A DNA stretch of 64,000 nt from a bacterium (lineage in GTDB: Bacteria > Myxococcota_A > Bradymonadia > UBA7976 > UBA1532). Of this stretch, positions 1-6,927 are shown in pieces. Both the position numbers and the translations under genes were made by a program. Position 1 is the first letter of the stretch. Each line of letters opens with the position of its first letter. The stretch covers positions 310,001-374,000 of the forward strand of contig JAUHXC010000002.1 of assembly GCA_030427205.1 (NCBI GenBank), read 5' to 3'. The notes under the pieces are model-generated. The model ran no database searches. It had not been told where the DNA came from and saw only the letters and a list, made by a program, of their open reading frames with translations.

Positions 1-494
1 GGGGCAAAGCCGTCGGACTCGATCTGGCCGGCGGTCCGTTGCCGGCGCATCGCTGGGGGTTGATGGACTACCGCGAGGCCTTCGCCGCCGCCCGCGCCGC
101 CGGACTCGGGCGGACGGTTCATGCCGGCGAGGGCCGGCCGCCGAGCGAGATCATCGCGGCCATCGAGCACCTCGACGCCCAGCGCATCGGGCACGGGACG
201 ACGCTGTTGCACGATCCGCGGGCGCTGGAGCTGGTGATCGAGCGGGGCGTCGTCATCGAAGCCTGCCCCACATCGAACGTACACACCGGCGTCATCGAGC
301 GCTTCGACGCCCATCCCCTGCCCCGCTGGCTGTCGCTGGGTGTGCGCGCCTGCCTCAACGCCGACAATACGCTGCTGTCGGATGTGAACGTCGCCGATGA
401 GTACGGCGCGGCGCGGCGCATGCCCGGGATGACCCCCGCCCTCTGGCGCCGAGCCATCGAGCACGGACATCGAGCGGCGTTTCCGCGGCGCTGA
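1..494 (+). CDS. add: Adenosine deaminase family protein, C-terminal part (cut by window edge)
   Basis: This is the 3' part of a purine deaminase gene that begins before the window; the frame is open from base 3. Adenosine deaminases use a zinc-bound water to convert (deoxy)adenosine to (deoxy)inosine in purine salvage. Visible family landmarks in order are GLDLAG (strand before the active site), the HAGE motif, RIGHGT, EACPTSN and a final NADNTLLSD segment that matches the family's late Asp-rich zinc/substrate motif (usually NTDDP). These are the right motifs in the right order for an ADA/adenine deaminase, so the family is secure. Whether the substrate is adenosine or adenine or another aminopurine cannot be decided from the C-terminus. 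The stop is TGA at 492-494. Confidence 0.88.
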   Translation, partial: GKAVGLDLAGGPLPAHRWGLMDYREAFAAARAAGLGRTVHAGEGRPPSEIIAAIEHLDAQRIGHGTTLLHDPRALELVIERGVVIEACPTSNVHTGVIERFDAHPLPRWLSLGVRACLNADNTLLSDVNVADEYGAARRMPGMTPALWRRAIEHGHRAAFPRR

Positions 495-548
495 TGGCGC
501 GAGCTGCCCGGGCGCCCGAGTCGGGTCCTGGTCGAACTGCCCGAGCGC

Positions 549-1394
549 TCAGAAGTGCAGGCCGACGCCCAGCCGGACCGCCCGGGTCACGAGCGCGTCG
601 CTCTCGTCGGCGAACTGCACCTCTTCGCTGTTGGCGATGTTGGCGAAGCCGTGCTGGTACATCAGCGTGGCCGAAGCCATCAGCCCCCGGCTGCGGCTCA
701 GGGCGAAGTAGCCGCCGCCGCCGATGGAGAGCCCGTAGTCCAGGAAGCCGAAGTCGTCGTCGAAGGAGGTGACCTTGTCCCCGTCGGCGGTGGCCTCGGT
801 GCCGAGCAGGCCCGCGGCGAAACCGCCGCCCATCAGCACCAGGGTGGTGTACGGGTTGAGCATGTAGCGCAGCACGCCCGACGCCTCGATCTCGACGGTG
901 GTGAGGGTCACCTCGATGTCTTGATCGGCGGCTTCGAACGCCGCGCCCTTGGCGTGATAGCGCCCCGCCACCCGGTACGAGAGGAAGTGGTTGATCGCCT
1001 TGTCATAGGTGATGCCGGCGGCGAGGCCGTAGGTCGAGTCGTAGTCCAGGCGGCCCGGCTGGGCCACGCAATCGCATTCGAAGTACGACGCGCTGCCGCC
1101 GACCTCGAGGCCGATGACACCCTTGGTGAGCAGCGTCTCGACCACCGGCTTGGGCTTGGAGCGCTTCTTCGAGCGGCTGCTCGACGCGCTGCGCTTCACC
1201 GGCGTCTTCTTGGTGGTCTTGGTGACCGTCTTCTTCGTCTTGCCGCTCTTCTTCTTGGTGGTCGTCTTGGTCTTGCTCGTCGTCTTCGTCTTGCTCGGCG
1301 TGCTCGACGCCGTCGAGGTCTCGGCGAGGGACGGGGCTGAACCCAGGGCGAGGCCCAGGGCGACGAGGGTCGGGATGAGGGCGATCGAGCGCAT
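549..1394 (-). CDS. Outer-membrane beta-barrel protein with histone-H1-like basic linker
   Basis: 281 residues. A Sec signal peptide (about residues 1-24, ending PSLA) is followed by about 60 residues made almost only of Lys, Thr, Ser and Arg, and then by a Gly/aromatic-rich region of about 180 residues with alternating polar/apolar strands that ends in Val-Gly-Leu-His-Phe. A C-terminal Phe is the usual recognition signal for outer-membrane assembly, so the second half is read as a small OmpA/OmpW-size barrel. The start chosen has GGAG nine bases upstream; an upstream in-frame ATG would place 28 polar residues before the signal peptide. The basic linker resembles eukaryotic H1 tails; in the periplasm it could contact peptidoglycan or LPS (inference). 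No specific function recognised. Confidence 0.75.
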   Translation of the reverse strand: MRSIALIPTLVALGLALGSAPSLAETSTASSTPSKTKTTSKTKTTTKKKSGKTKKTVTKTTKKTPVKRSASSSRSKKRSKPKPVVETLLTKGVIGLEVGGSASYFECDCVAQPGRLDYDSTYGLAAGITYDKAINHFLSYRVAGRYHAKGAAFEAADQDIEVTLTTVEIEASGVLRYMLNPYTTLVLMGGGFAAGLLGTEATADGDKVTSFDDDFGFLDYGLSIGGGGYFALSRSRGLMASATLMYQHGFANIANSEEVQFADESDALVTRAVRLGVGLHF

Positions 1395-1495
1395 CTCGGA
1401 CTCCGAAGGTTTGATGTCGGATGGCGCGGCGGCGGCCGGCAGCATGCGGCACCGCATACGGGTGACGCAAGGGCGCATTCAGCCCGCCTGCCCGA

Positions 1496-1720
1496 TCAGC
1501 GTGCGTCCGTATCCGGGCCGGCGTCGGCAGACCCGTCGGCACCGGAATCGGCCCCGCCGTCCTCCCCGCCGTCGAGCGCCGCATCGAGCTGCATATCGGG
1601 GCCGGCGTCGGTCTTGTCCGGCAGGCTCTGGTTGTAGATATCGCAGCCGGTCGATGCGCCCGCGATCCAGACGAGCAGGATCCCGGCGACTATCGTGCAC
1701 AAGGCGCGTCGCGTCACCAT
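1496..1720 (-). CDS. Small Asp/Gly/Ala-rich lipoprotein
   Basis: 74 residues. The N-terminus has two Arg, a hydrophobic core (about residues 8-20) and the lipobox Ala-Ser-Thr-Gly-Cys26, so it should be cleaved and lipidated at Cys26. The mature part is a short acidic tail of Asp, Gly and Ala with few predicted structures. Its start codon overlaps the end of the upstream gene (ATGGTGA, stop at 1714-1716), so the two are translationally coupled. The same arrangement, a two-TM envelope protein followed by an overlapping lipoprotein gene, recurs at 15569-18789, where the lipoprotein is much larger; this small one may be a reduced version of it. No function recognised. Confidence 0.7.
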   Translation of the reverse strand: MVTRRALCTIVAGILLVWIAGASTGCDIYNQSLPDKTDAGPDMQLDAALDGGEDGGADSGADGSADAGPDTDAR

Positions 1721-2580
1721 CGGCCCATGACCCCCACCCCGGTCGGCCCGAGGAGCAGCCGGGCCGACGGCTCCGGCGCCGCGTCGGCTTCGGCCTCGGC
1801 GGGCCACATGGCCACGGCGCTGATGCCCAGCGCCGTGCCGATCCCGATGGCGGCGATGCCGGTGCCGACGAGTACCTGGGCCGTCGTCTGATCCGCGTCG
1901 AACCGATCGGCCGCCGCTTGCTCGGCGCTCGATCCGAACGGCGCCGCCAGGTAGTCGCGATAGGCGGCGTCGCGGTCGGCCAGCTTGACCTGCGAGGCAC
2001 CGATGAGCGCGGCGCCGAGCACCATCAAGCCGCCGGCCCCGGCGACGAGCCCCCACTCCAGCGCGCCCGGCTCGCGGGGCGGCGGCGTCGGCTCGCCCGA
2101 CAGACCGGGCGCGTCGGCGCCGTCCGCCTGCGCGTCGGTGGCGCCGGCCGGCTCACCGCCCACCGCCTCATCAGCCGGCCTCTCACCGGCGCAGATCGGC
2201 CCCAGGCGATCGGCGCGGGCGGCGGCGTCGGACTCGAGCAGAGCATCGTCGCTCTCGGCGGCGATGCGCCGGAACAGGCCCATGGCCTCGCACGCCGGGC
2301 CCGGCTCGCCGCCGTGATTGTCGGCGAGCACCTGGGCGAGCCGCAGCCGCAGGTCGGGGGCGACCGGCGCGCAGGCGCTGTCGGCGAGCGCCTTGCGCAG
2401 CGCGTCCTCGGCGGCGTCGGCGTCCCCGCTGCGCAGGGCCTCCGCCGGACCCTTGGTGCAGCCTTCCGTCGGGGCCGACCAGGCTGGGGGCGCCATGAGC
2501 CCCAGCCCGAGCGCCAGCGCGCCGGCGATGCGATTCGGGTGACGAACGGGCGAACTCGGTCGATTCATGGGGCGGACCAT
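1714..2580 (-). CDS. Secreted/membrane protein with two C-terminal TM helices (module A, first copy)
   Basis: About 288 residues. There is a signal peptide (ending Ala-Trp-Ser-Ala), a helical Ala/Asp/Leu-rich region of about 100 residues that reads like one or two TPR-type helix pairs with scattered Cys, a Pro/Gly-rich linker, then two hydrophobic helices separated by about 40 polar residues containing the pattern L-A-D-R-D-A-A, and a C-terminal strand ending LLLGPTGVGVMG. The protein at 15569-16363 has the same plan (DERDAA between two helices and a RAGPRWLGVGGV end), so the two are paralogues. Start: ATG at 2578-2580 is preceded by a weak GGA; ATG at 2566-2568 is an equally possible alternative four codons in. 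Coupled to the lipoprotein gene downstream. Function unknown. Confidence 0.65.
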   Translation of the reverse strand: MVRPMNRPSSPVRHPNRIAGALALGLGLMAPPAWSAPTEGCTKGPAEALRSGDADAAEDALRKALADSACAPVAPDLRLRLAQVLADNHGGEPGPACEAMGLFRRIAAESDDALLESDAAARADRLGPICAGERPADEAVGGEPAGATDAQADGADAPGLSGEPTPPPREPGALEWGLVAGAGGLMVLGAALIGASQVKLADRDAAYRDYLAAPFGSSAEQAAADRFDADQTTAQVLVGTGIAAIGIGTALGISAVAMWPAEAEADAAPEPSARLLLGPTGVGVMGRW

Positions 2581-2784
2581 GCCCCAGTCCGCCCCGCGGA
2601 GGCAATGCCCCCGGCCGGGCGCTGCGGCTCGGGGTCCGCCGGCGCGGGGCCACCACCGGCGATTTCGGGGCGGAAATGCGCCGTGACTGATACGAATGAT
2701 TCCGCTACGGTCACCGTTGCGCCCGAATCGGGCCATCCGGCCGCGGCCAGAGAGCGGAGCCGGCATCAACCGGGGGGAAGCGCG

Positions 2785-4149
2785 ATGTCGAAGGCGACAG
2801 CGCCCGATCGTCACGCTCGACGTCATCTGCGTCGAGGCCCTTGTCGAGCCCGGCGGGCACGGCCCGCGCTGATCATCGCCGCCTTCTTGTTGGCCGGCGA
2901 AGCCCAGGCGTCGCCTCATCCGAGCGGCGCGGCGGCGCCGACGGTCGGCCTCACCGATCTCGCCGAGTCGCTGCGCAGCTTGCGCGCCGCGGCCCGCGCC
3001 GCCGGTGAGCGGGTCGGCGCGCGGGATCGTGAGGCAGAGCGCATCATCGACGACGCCGATCGGCCCACATCGGCGAGCGCACCGTCCATCGAGCCCCCCG
3101 GCTGGAGCCCGCCGCCGATACCCGAGGGCGGCTTCCCCTATCGCCCGCAGACCAGAGCGCCGGCGCCGCGGGTGCTGCGCTACACGGTCGCCCCCGAAGA
3201 TACGCTGGCCGATATCGCATCCCGCTTCGGCACGACGGTGGACGACATCCGCGCCCGCAACCGCATCCGGGAAGGCCGCGAGCCGCGCACGAACCAGAAG
3301 CTCGAGCTGCTCGCCGAGCGCTTCCCCCTGCCCCGCCTGCGGGTGCGCTACCGGACGGCGCCCGGCGACACTTGGGAGAGCATCGCCCGCGGCTATGGCC
3401 TCGACGTGGCGACGCTCAAGCGACACAACCCGCGCTCCCGTCGGCTGCGCTCGCTGCCGCCCAAGCTCACGCTGCAGACGTGGGTCGAGGCGTCCCTTCC
3501 GAGGCTGGTCGAGCACGGCCCGTGGCTGCCGTGGAGCTTCGCCCCCACCGCGCCCACCGACAGCCTCTCGCGGGGCTATCCCCACGGCGGACGGCTCACC
3601 GACGGCGCCCGATTGCCCGACAGCCCGCTGTATACCCTGCGCACCCCCGACACCGCCTACGGCTCGACCCACGCGATGCAGGTCGTGCAGCACGCCATCG
3701 CCGCCTTTCGCCACGAGACGGGCTATCCCGGCGAGGTGCTCGTCTGCTCGCTGAGCAAGAAGCGCGGCGGCCGGTTCCCGCCGCACAAGTCCCATCGCAG
3801 CGGGCGCGACGTCGACATCGGGCTGGTGGCCTTCCCCGGCTTCCCGCAGGGCGAAGGCACCAAGGCCCGCGGTGGAAAGGTCGACTGGGCGGCGACGTGG
3901 CTGCTGATGCGGCACTTCCTCGAGACCGAGCAGGTGACCTATATCTTCCTCTCCTATCATCTGCAGCCGGCGCTGCACGAAGCGGCCCAGGCGCTCGGCG
4001 CCACCGACGAAGAGCTCGAGCGGTGGATCCAGTGGCCGCGGCCGCGGGGCAAGACGAGCGCGCTGATCCGCCACGCGCGGGGCCACACCGGGCACTTTCA
4101 CGTGCGTATCAAGTGCGGGCCCGACGAGCCGCGCTGCAAGGGCTACTGA
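2785..4149 (+). CDS. LysM-LysM-peptidase M74 murein endopeptidase (MepA-like)
   Basis: 454 residues. An N-terminal Arg-rich segment and hydrophobic stretch (about 27-42) act as a signal peptide. Two LysM peptidoglycan-binding modules follow (about 131-176 and 187-233), then a penicillin-insensitive murein endopeptidase domain (M74, about 260-445). The zinc-site signature HKSHRSGRDVDIG (His334, His337, Asp344) and the late GHFHVRI motif are present, matching the ligands known in E. coli MepA, which cuts D-Ala-meso-DAP cross-links in the periplasm. MepA itself lacks LysM repeats, so this is a fused architecture. The start has GGGGGGAAG four bases upstream. It stands alone, divergent from 2580, with 103 bases before the antiporter gene. 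Confidence 0.9.
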   Translation: MSKATAPDRHARRHLRRGPCRARRARPALIIAAFLLAGEAQASPHPSGAAAPTVGLTDLAESLRSLRAAARAAGERVGARDREAERIIDDADRPTSASAPSIEPPGWSPPPIPEGGFPYRPQTRAPAPRVLRYTVAPEDTLADIASRFGTTVDDIRARNRIREGREPRTNQKLELLAERFPLPRLRVRYRTAPGDTWESIARGYGLDVATLKRHNPRSRRLRSLPPKLTLQTWVEASLPRLVEHGPWLPWSFAPTAPTDSLSRGYPHGGRLTDGARLPDSPLYTLRTPDTAYGSTHAMQVVQHAIAAFRHETGYPGEVLVCSLSKKRGGRFPPHKSHRSGRDVDIGLVAFPGFPQGEGTKARGGKVDWAATWLLMRHFLETEQVTYIFLSYHLQPALHEAAQALGATDEELERWIQWPRPRGKTSALIRHARGHTGHFHVRIKCGPDEPRCKGY

Positions 4150-4252
4150 CGCACCGCCGCCAACCGATCACGACCCAGGCGGGGGTTGCCGTCGCGGCGG
4201 CGACTGCCTAACGTGTGCCGTCACCTCCTGCGCGAGCCCCCCGGAGTCGTCG

Positions 4253-5704
4253 ATGAACGAATACGTGCCGTCCTGGCTGTCACTGCTTCCGGCGGGTGTC
4301 GCCATCGGGCTGGCGTTTGCGACGCGCCGCGTGATCGTCGCGCTCTTCGCCGCCGTCGTCACCGGCGGCGTCGTGCTCTACAGCCAGACCGGCGACATCA
4401 ACGACGCCAACTTCGTCGAGCGCTTCCTGCTGCCCGCGCTCGGGTCGAAGAGCTACGCCAAGATCCTGGTCATCTACCTCTGGTCGCTCGGCGGGCTCAT
4501 CGGCATCTGGGAGAAGACCGGCGGCGCCGAGCACTTCGCCCGGGTCGTCGGCGGCCGCATGGCCAAGAGCGCCCGCTCGGCGCGGGTCTTCGGCTGGCTG
4601 GTGGGCATCATCTTCCACCAGGGCGGCACGGTGAGCACGGTGCTCGCCGGCACGACGGTCAAGCCGGTCTGCGACGAGCACAAGGTGGCCCACGAAGAGC
4701 TGGCCTACATCGTCGACTCCACCGCCTCGCCCATCGCCACGGTCATCCCCTTCAACGCGTGGCCGGCCTACGTCGGCGCGCTGGTGGTCGGCAGCATCCC
4801 GATCGTCGCCGACGACGGCGCGGCCCTCGGCCTCTTCTTCGCGAGCATTCCGTTCAACTTCTACGGCATCTTCGCGGTCATCATGACCCTGCTCTTCGCC
4901 CTCGACCTGCTGCCCTGGGTCGGCAAGCGCATGAAGGCCGCGCGCGTCCGGGCCCGCGAGACCGGCGCGCTCGACGCCCCCGGCGCGAACCCGATGCTGC
5001 CGCCCAAGGAAGACGCCGGCTCGGGCCGCGCGGAGGGCTACACCCCCAGCCTCGCCGACTTCTTCATCCCGCTCGGCGTTCTGTTGAGCGTCGGCGTGCT
5101 GCCGACGGTGCTCATCAAGATGGGGGTCATCGACAGCTCGCCGGTCGGCATCAACGAGGCCTTCGTCGGCTGCGCGCTGTCGGCGATGATCGTCGCCAAG
5201 GCCCGCGGCATGTCGCTGGGCGATGTGATGGATGGCTTCATCAACGGCTGCCGCAGCATGACCATCGGCGCGCTCATCCTCGGGCTGGCGGTGACGCTGG
5301 CCGAGGTGACCGAAGTGCTCGACACCGCCGCCTACCTCGTGACCCTCATGGACGGCAACCTGCCGATGATCATCCTGCCGGCGCTGCTGACCGCGCTGTG
5401 CATGGGCATCGCGTTCGCCTGCGGGTCGTCCTGGGGCACATACGCGGTGGTCTTCCCGGTGGCGATGCCGCTCGCCTGGGCGCTGGTGCCCGACCCGACC
5501 TACATCCAGATCTGCTTCGGCGCGGTGCTCGGCGGCGCGGTCTTCGGCGATCAATGCTCCCCGATCTCCGACACCACCATCCTGTCGAGCATGTTCACCG
5601 GCTGCGATCTGATGGACCACGTCTACACCCAGGCGCCGCTGGCGCTCTTCGCCGCGACCCTGGGCGCGGTGTGCTCGACGGTGGCCGTCGTCGTGCTGGT
5701 CTGA
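4253..5704 (+). CDS. nhaC: NhaC-family Na+/H+ antiporter
   Basis: 483 residues, with about ten to twelve hydrophobic segments across the whole length and a polar cytoplasmic loop near residues 225-260. The family signatures GSSWGTYAVVFP and FGDQCSPISDTTILSS near the C-terminus are those of the Na_H_antiporter (NhaC/YheL/malate-lactate antiporter) family; IFHQGGT and the STASPIA segment in the first half are also typical. These carriers exchange sodium (sometimes with a carboxylate such as malate/lactate) for protons across the inner membrane. The exact ion pair cannot be read from the sequence. Length is normal for the family. A TAACGT hexamer at 4209-4214 could be its -10 element. Confidence 0.88.
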   Translation: MNEYVPSWLSLLPAGVAIGLAFATRRVIVALFAAVVTGGVVLYSQTGDINDANFVERFLLPALGSKSYAKILVIYLWSLGGLIGIWEKTGGAEHFARVVGGRMAKSARSARVFGWLVGIIFHQGGTVSTVLAGTTVKPVCDEHKVAHEELAYIVDSTASPIATVIPFNAWPAYVGALVVGSIPIVADDGAALGLFFASIPFNFYGIFAVIMTLLFALDLLPWVGKRMKAARVRARETGALDAPGANPMLPPKEDAGSGRAEGYTPSLADFFIPLGVLLSVGVLPTVLIKMGVIDSSPVGINEAFVGCALSAMIVAKARGMSLGDVMDGFINGCRSMTIGALILGLAVTLAEVTEVLDTAAYLVTLMDGNLPMIILPALLTALCMGIAFACGSSWGTYAVVFPVAMPLAWALVPDPTYIQICFGAVLGGAVFGDQCSPISDTTILSSMFTGCDLMDHVYTQAPLALFAATLGAVCSTVAVVVLV

Positions 5705-5810
5705 CGCGGGACTCCCCCGAGCGGAATCCCACGGGCGGTCGATTGCCTATTGACGTGCCCCTGCAGTTTGTCGAAATTGTCCAGCCATCCCATGCCATCG
5801 GAGTCATGCC

Positions 5811-6266
5811 ATGCTGCCGACCTGCATCACGCTGGAAATCGATCCCGCTCGTCTCGAAGACCCGGTGGTCGCCCAGGCGGTCGCAGCCGTCATGCTCGCT
5901 CTCGAGGGCGCCGAAGGCCGCAAGCCGGCCGCGCGGGCCGCCGCGCCTGCGCCTGCCGCCGACGCTGCCCCTGCCGCCCCTGCCGCCCCTGCCGCCCCTG
6001 CCGCCGACGCGGGTGATGCAGCCGCGGCCTACGAGGCGTTCTTCCAGCAGCTGCCCGAGCGCTCGCAGAGCTTCCTGACCCTGTTGGAGCAGGCGGGCAC
6101 CCTGACCATCACCGAGGCCGTCACCCGCCTGGGGCTGCGCAAGCCCAAGTCGCTCGGCGGCATCACCGGCGCCATCGTGCGCTGGGCGCCGACCCGCGGC
6201 GCCAAGGTGCCCTTCGAGAAGCTCACCATCGAGGGCGAGCGCGCCTGGCGTTGGATCGGCGTCTGA
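5811..6266 (+). CDS. Unknown 151-residue protein with Ala-Pro linker
   Basis: The first 35 residues form one predicted strand-helix unit, followed by a low-complexity Ala/Pro linker (about 43-68) encoded by tandem 9-bp repeats, then a folded C-terminal domain of about 80 residues. That domain contains AYEAFFQQLPERSQSFLTLL, then TLTITEAVTRLGLRKPKSLGG, which reads like a helix-turn-helix, and ends in a Trp-rich strand (ALRW-type). The look is that of a winged-helix module, but I do not recognise the family. GGAG lies seven bases before the ATG. It ends six bases before the convergent gene at 6273. Confidence 0.6.
   Translation: MLPTCITLEIDPARLEDPVVAQAVAAVMLALEGAEGRKPAARAAAPAPAADAAPAAPAAPAAPAADAGDAAAAYEAFFQQLPERSQSFLTLLEQAGTLTITEAVTRLGLRKPKSLGGITGAIVRWAPTRGAKVPFEKLTIEGERAWRWIGV
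5971..6006 (+). repeat. Four tandem 9-bp repeats (Ala-Ala-Pro codons)
   Basis: The unit ctgccgccc occurs at 5971, 5980 and 5989, with a one-base variant at 5998. It encodes the Ala-Pro linker of the 5811 gene. Such arrays can change copy number by slippage, which here would only alter linker length in steps of three residues. Confidence 0.9.
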
Positions 6267-6272
6267 CGCGCA

Positions 6273-6830
6273 TCAGCCGCCGTCGACCGCCGACCAGCGG
6301 AACACCGGATAGTGATAGCCCTCCTGCCGATGCACCTGCCATCGGCGGCCGCAGGTGCAGCTCACCTGCATGATGACCGCGTACTGCGCGACATCGACCT
6401 CCTCTGACAGCACGCTCAACTGCGGATCGACCACGGGCCCGCCATGCCGGGCTTCGGCCGTGCAGGTGCACACACCGGACGCGCGCGCATCGATCACCGC
6501 CAGCGCCCGCGCCGCCTCGAGCCGCCAATCACGCAGCGCGCGTCGCGCCGGCAGCCGGCCTTTGAACGCGCGCAGCCGCTCGGCTTCGACGGCGCCGCCG
6601 TGCCGCCGCAACAGCTCGCAGGCGATCATGCCCCACGAGATGCCGTCGCCTTCGCCCATCGTCTCCAGCGCGTCGGCGGCCCGTCGGGCGAGCACCGCCG
6701 GCTCGAGCCGGCGCTCGGCGGCCTTCCACCAGCTGTGCAGCGCGCTCAACGACTCGGCCTGAGCCGCCCGCGCGGCGGAGAGGCCGTCGCGCCATGGGTC
6801 TGCCGCGGCGCGCTTGGGATCGCGGGTCAT
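6273..6830 (-). CDS. Unknown 185-residue protein with two Cys-x-Cys pairs
   Basis: The N-terminal two thirds is helical and rich in Ala, Arg, Leu and Trp (PWRDGL, SLSALHSWWKAAERRL, ISWGMIACELLRRHGG). The C-terminal third is strand-like and holds CTC near residue 128 and CTCGRRW near residue 164, then HRQEGYHYPVFRW. Two CxC pairs about 35 residues apart could bind one zinc ion (inference). No signal peptide is seen, so it should be cytoplasmic. Two adjacent ATGs exist; the inner one (6828-6830) is placed best behind GGAGG. It is divergent from the NYN-domain gene across 97 bases and convergent with the gene at 5811. Confidence 0.55.
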   Translation of the reverse strand: MTRDPKRAAADPWRDGLSAARAAQAESLSALHSWWKAAERRLEPAVLARRAADALETMGEGDGISWGMIACELLRRHGGAVEAERLRAFKGRLPARRALRDWRLEAARALAVIDARASGVCTCTAEARHGGPVVDPQLSVLSEEVDVAQYAVIMQVSCTCGRRWQVHRQEGYHYPVFRWSAVDGG

Positions 6831-6910
6831 CATCGCCTCCGTTCGGCGGCCGGTCTTCGGGCACGGGCCCGGGCGCAGTATGCCATGCCCTTTCGGCGGC
6901 CGATCGTCGG

Positions 6911-6919
6911 TGCTATCAC
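6911..6919 (+). promoter_or_regulatory. Extended -10 promoter element (TGC-TATCAC)
   Basis: TGC followed by TATCAC lies only eight bases before the ATG at 6928. If used, transcription would start at or next to the ATG, giving a leaderless message; the gene indeed has no ribosome-binding site. Similar TGC-TAnnnT elements precede other genes in the window. Sequence-only evidence. Confidence 0.35.
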
Positions 6920-6927
6920 CACGGGCC

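Noticed and set aside
1..494. Truncated adenosine deaminase pseudogene
   Set aside because: The missing N-terminus is explained by the window edge; the visible part has no defects.
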